A DNA stretch of 64,000 bases. Source: Methylocella tundrae (GTDB lineage: Bacteria > Pseudomonadota > Alphaproteobacteria > Rhizobiales > Beijerinckiaceae). Under the pieces are notes generated by a model, which saw only the letters and a program-made list of their open reading frames with translations, made no database searches and was not told where the DNA came from. Location of the stretch: the NCBI RefSeq assembly GCF_038024855.1, contig NZ_CP139089.1, forward strand, positions 2,452,501-2,516,500, given 5' to 3'. Positions 1-9,127 of the stretch are shown piece by piece (the stretch's first letter is position 1; each line of letters starts with the position of its first letter). The position numbers were made by a program, and so were the translations under genes.

Positions 1-681
1 CAGGCCAGCGTTGAAATCGGGGCCGCTGATCGCGACCATCCCGGTCGCGTCCCGCTTCTCATATGCGCCGAAGACCTGACCCCAGACGCCGTAACGGAAG
101 GGCGCTTCCACCGGCACGGGCGGCGGGATCACGACCGGCTCCCTGCGGGCGTAAACGACTTTATGGGGAGGAGCCGGCCTCGTCTCCTTGGCCGCGACCG
201 CTCCGGCTTTGCCCTTCTTGGTTTTTTTGGAAGGACGTTCCGGCGCTGGCGGCGGCTCGGGCGGCGCCGTCTCCTCGGCGACAGGAGGCGGGTTGCGCTC
301 GCACTCTCCGTTGACTCTCGAAAAACCGGCGGCGCAGCGCTGCTCTTCCTGATCGCGGCGATTGGTGATCGAATTTTCAGCGCTTCGCGCCGTCTCCTGC
401 GTCGTCGACTGCGAGAGCTCGCTCAGAGCCTGGCTGGCGAGGGCGGCGCCGGACAGGGCCGCGGGGTCGGGTCCGAGGCCATTGTTCGTGCAGGCGCCAT
501 TCTGCAAACGAACCCCAGGAAAATCTTTCAGGACCTGCTCGCCATCGACGGAAATCGTCTGCGTCGCGATCGAGGGGCAAAACGGCGAAGCCTCGGCGCG
601 AGGTGAATTGCCCAGCCAAAGCGCGCCTGCGACGACGCCAAACGCCACTCCCTTCAACGCGGCCAGATTTGAATTCCGCAT
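1..681 (-). CDS. Secreted protein, autotransporter-like, partial (cut by window edge)
   Basis: Open minus-strand frame from an ATG at 681 to the window edge with no stop (227 codons), so the C-terminal part is missing. A GAGGGGG Shine-Dalgarno lies about 8 bases upstream of the ATG. The N-terminus reads as a signal peptide: RNS, then a hydrophobic stretch ending near SPRAEA. A Cys-containing globular part follows (PFCPS, NGACTNN, QRCAAGF), then a Pro/Lys-rich linker at about residues 135-180. The visible end contains FRYGVWGQVFGAYEKRD, a pattern I associate with the linker and first strands of autotransporter beta-barrel proteins. That family call is inference from a short piece; the barrel itself would lie outside the window. 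It is divergent from the TPR/caspase-fold gene and shares a 240-bp intergenic region with it. Confidence 0.65.
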   Translation of the reverse strand, partial: MRNSNLAALKGVAFGVVAGALWLGNSPRAEASPFCPSIATQTISVDGEQVLKDFPGVRLQNGACTNNGLGPDPAALSGAALASQALSELSQSTTQETARSAENSITNRRDQEEQRCAAGFSRVNGECERNPPPVAEETAPPEPPPAPERPSKKTKKGKAGAVAAKETRPAPPHKVVYARREPVVIPPPVPVEAPFRYGVWGQVFGAYEKRDATGMVAISGPDFNAGL

Positions 682-921
682 GGCAATCCCCCTCGTTTGC
701 GCCGAAGGATAGCCTATAACGAACTTGTGATCTGTGTTGTAAGTGCAACAATCATGAATTAATGTTTACCGGTTGCATCCCTTCTGTCTGGTGCAGCGGC
801 GCACAGTTTTATTCACCGCCCGTGTTTAGCTTCGAAAACCGGAAAGCGGCGCCGCTACATGGTCGGCCGGCGAGGCCTAACCGCTTGTCGCGCGGCTCGT
901 CTTCCGTTGGGGAGCATGGAC
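682..921. promoter_or_regulatory. Divergent intergenic region
   Basis: The region separates the secreted partial gene (-) from the TPR/caspase gene (+), so both promoters must lie here. It is AT-richer than its surroundings between about 715 and 770. A small inverted repeat (TGTTG, 6-nt spacer, CAACA) sits at 735-750. I cannot assign -35/-10 boxes with confidence. Confidence 0.3.
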
Positions 922-3261
922 ATGGTCGTTGGCCGACACATCATTTTAAGTCTGGGCTTGATGCTGGCCACCCAGCTGCTCGGATCCCTCAGCCCGGTTC
1001 GCGCCGCCGACGGCGACGTAGACCTTTGCAACCATTCCCTGAACGATCCGGACGCCGGCATTCCGGCATGCACGCGCCTGATCGACAGCGAGAGGGACGA
1101 CCCCAGCGCGCCGGGCCTTTACAACAACCGCGGCGTCGCCAAGGTGCGCAAAGGCGATCTCGACAGCGCCATCAAGGACTTCACAAGCGCGCTCGACCGC
1201 AATCCGAACTCGATCGACGCCTACAAGAACCGCGGCCTCGCCCGCCAGATCGAGGGCGATTACGACGGCGCCATCGCGGACTATAACCAGGCGATCCGGC
1301 TCGACGGCAAATCGCCCGATCTCTTCAACGCCCGCGGAACGGCGCTGCTCAACAAAGAGGAATATGATCGCGCCATCGCCGATTACGACAAGGCGATCAG
1401 ACTCAACGCGCGTTTCGCCAAGGCTTTCTATAATCGCGGGCAGGCGCTCTACCTGAAGCGCCAGTTCGTTCGAGCCATCGCCGACTTCGACCAATTCATC
1501 AGTCTCGCCCCCAATGATCCCAAAGGCTACATCCAGCGCGCCGACGCCCGGCTCGCCAAGGCCGACGTCGATGGCGCCATCCGCGATTATGACGCGGCTA
1601 TCCGTGTCGACGGCGCCAACGGCGAAGCCTACAGTCATCGCGGAGAGGCGCGCCGGCTGCAGGGCGATCTTGAAAAATCTCTCGCCGATCAGAACAAGGC
1701 GATCGAACTCAACGCGACCGCCGAAGCCTATGTCAATCGCGCGCTTGCGCTTGCCGACCAGGGCAAGCTCGATCTGGCGATCGCCGATTGCGACGAAGCC
1801 ATTCTGCTGAGGCCCAAATATGACCTTGCCTACGCCAATCGCGGCAGGCTGCGCAGGCAGAGCGGAGATATCGCCGCCGCCTTGACCGATCTCAACAAGG
1901 CGACCGCCCTCAATCCGCGCTCCGCGATTGCGCTCGATTTCCGCGGCGACGCCTATCTGGCCGGAGACGACGCCAATCGCGCCGTCGCCGATTTCAATGA
2001 GGCGCTGCGCATCCAGCCCGACTTTGTGGCGGCTTACGCCGGCCGCGGCCAGGCCTATGAAAAAACCGGCGCGGACGCGAAAGCCAAAGCCGATTATGAA
2101 AAAGCGATCAGCCTGCCGGGCGAGGCCGACGTCGCATTAGCGCGGCCGGCGCAGCAATTGGCGCGGGCGCGGCTCGCGGCGCTGGCCGAGGCCGAGGCGA
2201 CGCACGCCAAGATGGCGGCCGGCGTCGCCGTCACCGAAGCCACGAACGCAAGAGCGAAGGCCGAAGCGGACGCGCGCGCGAAAGCCGACGCCGAGAAAGA
2301 AGCGGCGGCCATAGAGGCGCGCGTCAAAGCCGAAGTCGAGGCCCGCACCAAGGCGGCGGCGGACGCCTTCAAGGCTCGCCTCGAGACGCAGGCGGCGGCT
2401 GACGCGCGCGCCCGAGCGGACGCCGACGCCAAGGCGAAATCCGAATTCGAAGCGCGGGCGAAGGCTGAATTCGAGGCCCGGGTTAAGGCGGAGGTCGAGG
2501 CGCGGGCGAAAGCCGTCGTCGAGGCGGCGCAGGCGAAATCCGCCGCGCTGATTCCGCCGCCTGGCAACCGCGTCGCGCTCGTCATCGGCAATTCCAATTA
2601 TCGCGAGGTCGCAACGCTTCCCAATCCGGAACGCGACGCCGAAGCCGTCGCCGCCGCCTTTCGCAAAGTCGGCTTTCAGACGGTCTTCGCCGAGCGCGAT
2701 CTGACCCGCGAGAAGTTTCTCGCCGCGCTGCGGGCCTTCGAGGACAAGGCTGAGAACGCCGACTGGGCCGTCGTCTATTACGCCGGGCACGGAATCGAGA
2801 TCGGCGGCGTCAATTATCTGATTCCCGTCGACGCCAAACTCAGGGCCGATCGCGACGTTCAGGATGAAGCGATCACGCTCGACCGCGTTCTTCTGGCGAC
2901 GGAACGAGCGAAAAAACTCCGTCTCGTCATCCTTGACGCATGCCGCAACAATCCGTTCCTCGCGCGCATGCAGCGCACCATGGCGTCGCGCTCGATCGGC
3001 CGGGGCTTCGCACGGGTCGAGCCTGAGGGCGGCACGCTCGTCGCCTATTCGGCGCGCGACGGACAGGTCGCGCAGGACGGCGACGGCGCCCACAGTCCGT
3101 TCACGCAGGCTCTCCTGCGCAACATCGTCCGGCCGCAGCTCGAGATCAATATGCTTTTCCGTCAAGTCCGCGACGAGGTGAGGGCCGCGACCAACGACCG
3201 GCAGGAGCCCTTCACCTATGGCTCTCTGCCGGGAGAAAGCTTCTACTTTGTCGCCAAATGA
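922..3261 (+). CDS. Secreted TPR / coiled-coil / caspase-like (peptidase C14) protein
   Basis: About 779 residues. Start chosen at the ATG at 922: the GGGGAG at 909-914 is well spaced for it, and the protein then opens with a clean signal peptide ending near SPVRA-ADG. Residues about 50-410 are tandem TPR units with the recurring pattern AxxNRGxAxxxxGDxxxAIxDxxxAI. Residues about 413-546 are a low-complexity Ala/Lys/Glu/Arg coiled coil. The C-terminus from about residue 548 is a caspase fold opening with RVALVIGNSNY. The putative catalytic His623 lies in YYAGHG and Cys674 in ILDACRNNPF, both intact, so it could be an active cysteine peptidase. TPR-caspase proteins are common in Rhizobiales but their substrates are mostly unknown. 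Export suggests a periplasmic role. An upstream ATG at 859 is possible but lacks a ribosome site and spoils the signal peptide. Confidence 0.85.
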   Translation: MVVGRHIILSLGLMLATQLLGSLSPVRAADGDVDLCNHSLNDPDAGIPACTRLIDSERDDPSAPGLYNNRGVAKVRKGDLDSAIKDFTSALDRNPNSIDAYKNRGLARQIEGDYDGAIADYNQAIRLDGKSPDLFNARGTALLNKEEYDRAIADYDKAIRLNARFAKAFYNRGQALYLKRQFVRAIADFDQFISLAPNDPKGYIQRADARLAKADVDGAIRDYDAAIRVDGANGEAYSHRGEARRLQGDLEKSLADQNKAIELNATAEAYVNRALALADQGKLDLAIADCDEAILLRPKYDLAYANRGRLRRQSGDIAAALTDLNKATALNPRSAIALDFRGDAYLAGDDANRAVADFNEALRIQPDFVAAYAGRGQAYEKTGADAKAKADYEKAISLPGEADVALARPAQQLARARLAALAEAEATHAKMAAGVAVTEATNARAKAEADARAKADAEKEAAAIEARVKAEVEARTKAAADAFKARLETQAAADARARADADAKAKSEFEARAKAEFEARVKAEVEARAKAVVEAAQAKSAALIPPPGNRVALVIGNSNYREVATLPNPERDAEAVAAAFRKVGFQTVFAERDLTREKFLAALRAFEDKAENADWAVVYYAGHGIEIGGVNYLIPVDAKLRADRDVQDEAITLDRVLLATERAKKLRLVILDACRNNPFLARMQRTMASRSIGRGFARVEPEGGTLVAYSARDGQVAQDGDGAHSPFTQALLRNIVRPQLEINMLFRQVRDEVRAATNDRQEPFTYGSLPGESFYFVAK

Positions 3262-3320
3262 GCGATGAACGTGAGCATTGATGGCTCATGGCGGCGCAAG
3301 CCGCGGGAGGAAATCGGCGG

Positions 3321-4037
3321 ATGGCTTACGAACTCTATTATTGGCCCGGCATTCAAGGGCGCGGCGAATTCATCCGCCTGGCGCTCGAAGAGGCCGGCGC
3401 CGATTATGTCGACGTCGCGCGCCAGCCCGAGGGCATGGACGCCCTCACGGCCGTGCTGGATGGAGACGAGGTCGCACGGCCGCCTTTCGCGCCGCCGTTC
3501 CTGAAGGATGGCGACGTCGTGATTGGTCAGACCGCCGCGATTTTATTCTATCTCGGCGAGCGTCTCGGACTTGCGCCGAGGGATGAAGCCGGGCGCCTGT
3601 GGGTCCACCAGATTCAATTGACCATCGCCGATATCGTGGGCGAGGCGCATGATTCCCACCATCCGATCAGCGTCGATCTCTATTATGAAGAGCAGCAGCC
3701 GGAAGCGCTGCGCCGGGCCAGGACGTTTCGGGAGGCTCGAATTCCCAAATATCTCGCCTGGTTCGAAACCATTCTGGCGCGCAATCCGAAAAGCGACAGC
3801 CATCTCGTCGGCGGCGGCGTCACTTACGCGGACCTCTCCCTTTTCCAGATCGTCGAGGGCTTGAGCTATGCTTTTCCGCACGGCATGAAACGGGCGCTTG
3901 CAAAGGCGCCTCTCGTCGCCGGACTGCATGACGCGGTGGCGAAGCGGCCGCGCATCCGGGCCTATCTTGCGAGCGATCGCCGGATCCCCTTCAACGAAGC
4001 CGGCATTTTCCGCCATTATAGCGAACTCGACGGATAA
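3321..4037 (+). CDS. Glutathione S-transferase family protein
   Basis: About 238 residues, the normal GST size. Start set at the ATG at 3321, preceded by GGAGGA at 3304-3309; an in-frame ATG at 3288 would add 11 residues not typical of the family. The N-terminal thioredoxin-like domain begins YELYYWPGIQGRGEFIRLAL, where the Tyr residues near the start are candidates for glutathione activation. A GQTAAILFYLGER segment matches the glutathione-binding turn. The C-terminal half is the all-helical GST domain (VTYADLSLFQIVEGL). Substrate cannot be told from sequence. It lies about 60 bases after the caspase-like gene and about 160 before mptG. Nothing ties it firmly to C1 metabolism. Confidence 0.85.
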   Translation: MAYELYYWPGIQGRGEFIRLALEEAGADYVDVARQPEGMDALTAVLDGDEVARPPFAPPFLKDGDVVIGQTAAILFYLGERLGLAPRDEAGRLWVHQIQLTIADIVGEAHDSHHPISVDLYYEEQQPEALRRARTFREARIPKYLAWFETILARNPKSDSHLVGGGVTYADLSLFQIVEGLSYAFPHGMKRALAKAPLVAGLHDAVAKRPRIRAYLASDRRIPFNEAGIFRHYSELDG

Positions 4038-4198
4038 AGCAGCCGGTCCTTGAACTCCAAGGCCGGCCTGAGTATTAAAGCCCGACTCCCTTGAGGAGCA
4101 CGCCGGCTCGTGGCGCCCGCCAGAGCTCTTTAGTCATCAGGAAAGCGCGGAATGGCCTTGACGCGGGCCGCGCGGAAAAATCCTGCGAAAGAAGCCCC

Positions 4199-5170
4199 AT
4201 GTTCGAAAGCGTCACCGCCATAGCCCCAGCCCGGCTTCATCTCGGGTTTCTCGACCTCAATGGCGGGCTTGGCCGGCGCTTTGGCAGCATCGGACTGGCG
4301 ATCGACCACCCGGCGACCAGGCTGACGATCTCGCGCGCCGAAAGAACCATTGTCCAAGGCGCCGAGGAAACGCGGGTCAGAACCTATCTCGGCGCCTTGA
4401 CCGAGCGTTTTCGCCTCGCCTCGGCCTATCGCGTCACCATCGACGAGGCCATTCCCGATCATGTCGGCCTTGGCTCAGGAACGCAGCTCGCCCTCGCCCT
4501 CGCGAGCGCCCTCCGGAGCCTTGAAGGCATCGAGCCTGATCTCGCGGACGACGCCCTTTTGTTGCGACGCACCATGCGCTCTGGCGTCGGCGCCGGGCTG
4601 TTCCAACGCGGCGGCGTCGTCGTCGATGGCGGGCGGGGCGAACATACCGTGACGCCCCCGATCATTGCGCGCCTTGATTTCCCCAGAGCCTGGCGGGTCA
4701 TTGTCGTGCTCGACCCTCGCATGAAAGGCATTCACGGGCCGCAGGAAACCGCGTCCTTCGCCGCGCTCGGGTCTTTTGAGGCCGACGCCGCCGCGGAAAT
4801 CTGCCGGCTCGTTCTGATCAAGGCGCTTCCGGCTCTGGCTGAAGAGGATATTGACGCTTTCGGCGCGGCGATTTCGCGAATACAGCAAATTGTCGGAACT
4901 TATTTTGCTCCGGCGCAAGGCGGCTCGTCCTATACCAGCGCCGCCGTGGCTGAAGCCCTGCGCGAACTGCAGAATCACGGCGCGAAGGGAATCGGACAGT
5001 CCTCCTGGGGGCCGACCGGCTTTGCTTTCGCCGCCAATCCGGACGAAGCCCAGCGCCTCTGCGACCTTTTGCGCGCAAAAATCGCCGCTTTGGGTGTAGA
5101 CATCATGATCTGCAAAGGACTCAATCACGGCGCCATCGTGAAGGGTCAACCTTCAACAATCGACACATAG
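4199..5170 (+). CDS. mptG: Beta-ribofuranosylaminobenzene 5'-phosphate synthase homologue (H4MPT biosynthesis)
   Basis: About 323 residues of the GHMP-kinase-like family. It opens with SVTAIAPARLHLGFLDLNGG and has the glycine-rich GHMP loop DHVGLGSGTQLALALASAL. The family condenses p-aminobenzoate with phosphoribosyl pyrophosphate and releases CO2, the first committed step toward the arylamine part of methanopterin. Start chosen at the ATG at 4199, where family similarity begins, rather than 4091. It is the first gene of the run mptG-mtdB-ATP-grasp-mch-rimK-like-citG-like-fae, with 11 bases to mtdB. That context strongly supports the H4MPT role over an ordinary GHMP kinase. The pabAB genes at 17-19 kb would supply its p-aminobenzoate. 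Confidence 0.88.
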   Translation: MFESVTAIAPARLHLGFLDLNGGLGRRFGSIGLAIDHPATRLTISRAERTIVQGAEETRVRTYLGALTERFRLASAYRVTIDEAIPDHVGLGSGTQLALALASALRSLEGIEPDLADDALLLRRTMRSGVGAGLFQRGGVVVDGGRGEHTVTPPIIARLDFPRAWRVIVVLDPRMKGIHGPQETASFAALGSFEADAAAEICRLVLIKALPALAEEDIDAFGAAISRIQQIVGTYFAPAQGGSSYTSAAVAEALRELQNHGAKGIGQSSWGPTGFAFAANPDEAQRLCDLLRAKIAALGVDIMICKGLNHGAIVKGQPSTIDT

Positions 5171-5181
5171 GGGGAAACCGC

Positions 5182-6069
5182 TTGGCCAAGAATATATTGC
5201 ACATGTTCAGCCCGTTGAAGCACATGAGCCCTTTCGACGTGAATATGGCTCTCGACGCCGGCTATGATTCCGTCACGCCTTACACCGGCGTCACGCTCGA
5301 CGAGGTGACGGCTCTGGTGCAGGACGCGATGTTTTCGCGCTCGCCGAGAGACGCCGTGCGCACCGGCGTATTCATCGCCGGCAAGGACGCCGGGCTCGCG
5401 CTCGACATGCTCGAGCGCTTCCGCGCCACCCTTCTGAAACCATTCGAGATTTCCGCTTTCGCCGATCCCGCGGGTTCGTTCACCACCGCCGCCGCGATGG
5501 TCGCCTGCGTCGAAAAGCTGCTGAAGGACAAAAAGGGCAAGAGTCTCGACAAGACAAAGATTTTGATCTTCGGCGCCACCGGCGTCGTCGGCTATGCCGC
5601 CGGCGTCATCGCCGCGCTGGAAGGCGCCGATGTGGCGCTCGCCGGCTATGACGGCCCGACCCGCGTGCAGCAGAAAGCCGACGACATCAAGAAACGCTTC
5701 GGCGTCGAGGTTCGCGCCGTCGACGGCAGCACCGAGGAGAAGAAGCTCGAGGCGCTGCAGGGCGTCGAGGTCGTCTTGTGCGCCGCCGCCGCCGGCGTGC
5801 AGGTTCTGTCCAAGCAGTCGCTCGCCGCCGCGAAGTCGCTGCTCGTCGCCGCCGACGTCAACGCCGTGCCGCCGGCTGGCATCGAGGGGCTCGATCTCCA
5901 TGCCAACGGGGCCGAATTGACCGGGGGCGCCCTCGGCGTCGGGCCGCTCGCCATCGGCGACATTAAATACAAGACCGAATCCGGCCTGTTCCAGCGCATG
6001 GCGACGTCGAGCAAGGCGCTCGCCATCGACTTCCGCGACGCTTTCGCGCTGGCGCGGGAGCTTGTCTGA
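5182..6069 (+). CDS. mtdB: NAD(P)-dependent methylene-H4MPT dehydrogenase MtdB
   Basis: About 295 residues. Oxidises methylene-H4MPT to methenyl-H4MPT in the cytoplasm, the step after Fae. The N-terminus ILHMFSPLKHMSPFDVNMALDAG and the stretch FADPAGSFTTAAAMV match MtdB as I know it, and differ from the paralogue MtdA. The nucleotide-binding Rossmann motif is at about residues 126-150 (KILIFGATGVVGYAAGVIAALEGADV). DVNAVPPAGIEG near residue 230 is also conserved in the family. The start is a TTG at 5182 with GGGGGAAA about 5 bases upstream; no ATG fits. The 3' end overlaps the next gene by 8 bases, so translation is probably coupled. Confidence 0.93.
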   Translation: MAKNILHMFSPLKHMSPFDVNMALDAGYDSVTPYTGVTLDEVTALVQDAMFSRSPRDAVRTGVFIAGKDAGLALDMLERFRATLLKPFEISAFADPAGSFTTAAAMVACVEKLLKDKKGKSLDKTKILIFGATGVVGYAAGVIAALEGADVALAGYDGPTRVQQKADDIKKRFGVEVRAVDGSTEEKKLEALQGVEVVLCAAAAGVQVLSKQSLAAAKSLLVAADVNAVPPAGIEGLDLHANGAELTGGALGVGPLAIGDIKYKTESGLFQRMATSSKALAIDFRDAFALARELV

Positions 6070-7210
6070 AGCAGAGACACTCAAAGACGGCCCCGCGATT
6101 CTCATCGCGGCGGCGGCGGGACGCGCTCTTGCCGCCGCGGCGCGGCGCGCCGGATACCGGCCCCTCGTCGCGGACCTTTTCGATGACGAGGACACGCGCG
6201 CTCTCTGCGTGGCAAACTGTCTCGCCGGCGATCCGCAAACGGGATTCGACGGCGAGGCCTTGATCGGCGCGCTGGGCGGGCTCGCCGAGGGCCGCGCGCC
6301 TATCGGGCTCGTATACGGAGCGGGTTTTGAAGATCGCGTCGAGCTTCTCGATGAGATCGCAGAGCGTTGGACTCTCTTCGGCAACCGGCCGGAGACAGTG
6401 CGGCAAGCGAAAAATCCAGCAGCTTTAGCGCAGCTTTGCCGACTCCTCGGCGTCCCTCATCCAGACATCAGCCTGACGGCTCCCGCGGAAACCGAAGGCT
6501 GGCTGGTCAAAAGCGTCGGCGCCGCCGGCGGCGGCCATGTCGCCCCCGCAGGCGTGTGGCGGGCGCAGGGCGAGGATATTTATTTCCAGCGCGTCGCGCC
6601 GGGCGAAGCTGTCTCGATCCTCGGCCTTGGCGATGGCGCCGGAATGATCGCGCTCGGAGCGAGCCGGCAATGGGCCGCCCCGACCGGGGACGAACCGTTC
6701 CGCTTCGGCGGATGCGCGCGGCCCGCCGCTTTGCCTCTTGCCGTTGAAAGGCGGCTGACCGGCGCCGCCAGCTCGTTATCCGTCGAACTTGGCCTTCGCG
6801 GCCTCAACAGCTTTGATTTCCTGCTCGACGGCGACGCTTTCGTTCTCGTCGAGATCAATCCGCGCCCTGGCGCAACGCTCGACATTTTCGAGGATAGCCG
6901 CGGCCTCATCTTCGCCGCGCATATTGACGCATGCCTTGGCCGCATGCCGGATTTCCCGCTCGAGTTTCAAGGCGCGGCCGCGGCGGGAATCGCCTATGCG
7001 CACAGGCGGATCGCAGCCATGCCGGCGCTCGACTGGCCGGAATGGGCCGCCGACCGGCAAAAGCCAAAGAGCGCGCTGGGCTTGAATGATCCTCTCTGTA
7101 CCATTAAAGCGAGCGCTGCGGATCCCTCGAGGGCGCGTGAGCTCGTAAAAGAACGGACCGCTTCGATTCTCGACGGAATAGACCATATCGAGACGGAGGC
7201 GACATCTTGA
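6062..7210 (+). CDS. ATP-grasp ligase of the H4MPT/methylofuran cluster
   Basis: About 382 residues. TTG start at 6062 with GGGAG just upstream, overlapping the end of mtdB; the stop overlaps the TTG of mch (TTGA). The ATP-grasp signature is visible: a glycine-rich nucleotide loop [13 protein letters not shown] near residue 150, and the metal-binding end [19 protein letters not shown] near residue 265-280. Methylotrophs are known to carry such a conserved gene in this cluster. In methanogens, ATP-grasp MfnD attaches glutamate during methanofuran synthesis. A glutamate- or amino-acid-ligating role on methylofuran or H4MPT is therefore reasonable, but it is inference. The protein does not look like MfnD end to end, so I give no symbol. 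Confidence 0.8.
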   Translation: MSEAETLKDGPAILIAAAAGRALAAAARRAGYRPLVADLFDDEDTRALCVANCLAGDPQTGFDGEALIGALGGLAEGRAPIGLVYGAGFEDRVELLDEIAERWTLFGNRPETVRQAKNPAALAQLCRLLGVPHPDISLTAPAETEGWLVKSVGAAGGGHVAPAGVWRAQGEDIYFQRVAPGEAVSILGLGDGAGMIALGASRQWAAPTGDEPFRFGGCARPAALPLAVERRLTGAASSLSVELGLRGLNSFDFLLDGDAFVLVEINPRPGATLDIFEDSRGLIFAAHIDACLGRMPDFPLEFQGAAAAGIAYAHRRIAAMPALDWPEWAADRQKPKSALGLNDPLCTIKASAADPSRARELVKERTASILDGIDHIETEATS

Positions 7211-8175
7211 GCGAGACGGCACTGAGCATCAACACGCTGGCTGGGCACCTTGTTGACCGCATGATCGCCGACGCGGCCAAATTGCGCATTGCCGTGTCAA
7301 AGGGAGAACGCGGCGAGACGATTATCGACGCCGGCAAAGCGGCGCGCGGCGGCATTGACGCCGGTTTGCGCATCGCAGAGATCTGCCTCGGCGGCCTTGG
7401 AACCGTGGAATTGGGGCCGACCGGCTCCAACCCCAAATGGCCGTTCGAGATTTCGGTCCGGGCCACCGATCCCGTCATCGCATGTCTTGCCAGCCAATAT
7501 GCCGGCTGGGCTCTCTCGCACGGCGAAGGAAAGGGCGCGTTTTTTGCGCTCGGCTCCGGTCCCGGCCGCGCGCTTGCGCGCAAGGAGCCCCTGTTCCACG
7601 ATCTCGCCTATCATGACCACGCGAGCCGGGCGACGCTGGTGCTGGAGAGTGATCGCGCGCCGCCGCCGGAAGTCACCGACAAGGTTGCCGCCGCCTGTGG
7701 CGTAAGCCCTGAAAATCTCGCCTTCATCTTCGCGCCGACGCAGAGCCTTGCCGGCGGCGTTCAAGTGGTTTCGCGCGTTCTTGAGGTGGTTTTGCACAAG
7801 GCGCACGAATTGAAATTTCCGCTCGAGCGCATCATTGACGGCGTCGCGGCTGCGCCGCTGTCTCCGCCTCATCCGGACTTTATCCATGCGATGGGCCGCA
7901 CCAATGACGCGATCATTTATGCGGGTCAGGCTCATCTGTTTGTGACCGGACCGGCGGATGAAGCCAAGGCTCTGGCGGAGCAATTACCAAGCACGACGTC
8001 GCGCGACCACGGACAGCCCTTCGCGGAGATCTTCAAGAAGTACAAGGGCGATTTTTATGCGATCGACCCGATGCTGTTCAGCCCCGCGCAAGCCATCGTC
8101 ACGGCTGTTGAAACGGGGGAAACGTTCCGCGCCGGCAGAATCGACAACGCTCGTCTCGATGCCTGTTTCTCCTAA
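7207..8175 (+). CDS. mch: Methenyl-H4MPT cyclohydrolase Mch
   Basis: About 322 residues. Hydrolyses methenyl-H4MPT to formyl-H4MPT, linking MtdB to the Fhc complex. Family features seen: [55 protein letters not shown] and the C-terminal [14 protein letters not shown]. The start is TTG at 7207, inside the stop of the preceding ATP-grasp gene, with GGAGG at 7195-7199. The 3' end overlaps the next ligase gene by 17 bases. Length and motifs are normal and I see no damage. Confidence 0.95.
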   Translation: MSETALSINTLAGHLVDRMIADAAKLRIAVSKGERGETIIDAGKAARGGIDAGLRIAEICLGGLGTVELGPTGSNPKWPFEISVRATDPVIACLASQYAGWALSHGEGKGAFFALGSGPGRALARKEPLFHDLAYHDHASRATLVLESDRAPPPEVTDKVAAACGVSPENLAFIFAPTQSLAGGVQVVSRVLEVVLHKAHELKFPLERIIDGVAAAPLSPPHPDFIHAMGRTNDAIIYAGQAHLFVTGPADEAKALAEQLPSTTSRDHGQPFAEIFKKYKGDFYAIDPMLFSPAQAIVTAVETGETFRAGRIDNARLDACFS

Positions 8176-9127
8176 GCGGGCCGCGCCAGCCGTCTCCGCG
8201 CAACCGAAAATCGCGATAGCAGTCGATCTTTATGATTGGCACGCGCGGGATTTGGCGGCCGCCTTCACGCGCGCAGGCGCTGTCGCGACGCCGATCCGGC
8301 TGGCGCAATGCGGTTTCGATACAAAGCGCAAAAGCGGGCTCGTCATTCATGGTTTTGGCGCGGATCTGCCGGACGCCGTATTCGTGCGCGCCATCGGATC
8401 CGGCTCCTTCGAAAGCGTCACGCTTCGGCTGAGCGTGCTGCATGGCCTCGCCGATATTGGCGTTCCCGTCGTCAATTCGGCGCGCGCCATCGAAATCTGC
8501 GTCGACAAGGCGGCGACGAGTTTCGCTCTCGCGCAGGCCGATATTCCGACGCCGCCGACATGGACCGTGCAATCAAGCGAAGCGGCGCGGAAAATCATAC
8601 GGCGCGAGACGGCGCGCGGTCCGCTTGTGCTTAAGCCGCTTTTTGGCGCGCAGGGCTTTGGCCTGAAGCTGATTACTGGTGAAGACGACCTTCCTTCGAT
8701 CGAGGCCGTCGAGGGCGTTTATTATCTGCAGCGCTTTGTCGGCGTGGAGCGCGACGGCTTCGCGGACATGCGGTTTTTTGTCTCGCAAGGGGAAGTCATC
8801 GCCGCCATGACGCGGCGCGCGGCGCATTGGATCACCAATGTCAAGCTTGGCGCACGGCCGGAATGGCTGGAGCCGGGCGCCGCGATGGTCGACCTCGCCT
8901 TGCGCGCGGCGGCGGCGGTCGGCGCGGAATTCGCGGGCGTCGACATGATCTTCGACGCCCGCGGCGCGCCGCAGGTGCTCGAAGTCAACAGCATGCCGGG
9001 CTGGCGCGGCTTGCAGAAAGTCGCGCCTTTTTCGATCGCCGATCGCCTCGCGCGCGATTTTCTGACGCGCAGCGGACTGGCTCCCGCGCGAGAGGCCATC
9101 CATCCCGCGGCCGAGCCCGTCGCATGA
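8159..9127 (+). CDS. RimK/MptN-like ATP-grasp ligase of the H4MPT cluster (Orf5 type)
   Basis: About 322 residues; the ATG at 8159 lies inside the end of mch. It is a second ATP-grasp enzyme, of the RimK/glutathione-synthetase subgroup: nucleotide loop [18 protein letters not shown] near residue 155-170 and metal-binding segment [22 protein letters not shown] near residue 265-285. Methylotroph clusters carry this gene between mch and the CitG-like gene, often called orf5. Archaeal relatives MptN and CofF add glutamate to tetrahydromethanopterin and F420. A glutamyl ligase acting on H4MPT or methylofuran is thus the best guess; the substrate is not shown by the sequence. Its stop overlaps the next start as ATGA. 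Confidence 0.82.
   Translation: MPVSPKRAAPAVSAQPKIAIAVDLYDWHARDLAAAFTRAGAVATPIRLAQCGFDTKRKSGLVIHGFGADLPDAVFVRAIGSGSFESVTLRLSVLHGLADIGVPVVNSARAIEICVDKAATSFALAQADIPTPPTWTVQSSEAARKIIRRETARGPLVLKPLFGAQGFGLKLITGEDDLPSIEAVEGVYYLQRFVGVERDGFADMRFFVSQGEVIAAMTRRAAHWITNVKLGARPEWLEPGAAMVDLALRAAAAVGAEFAGVDMIFDARGAPQVLEVNSMPGWRGLQKVAPFSIADRLARDFLTRSGLAPAREAIHPAAEPVA

Noticed and set aside
5146..6384. A 412-codon minus-strand frame
   Set aside because: Antisense to mtdB and the start of the ATP-grasp gene; Ser/Arg/Ala-rich with no recognisable domain.
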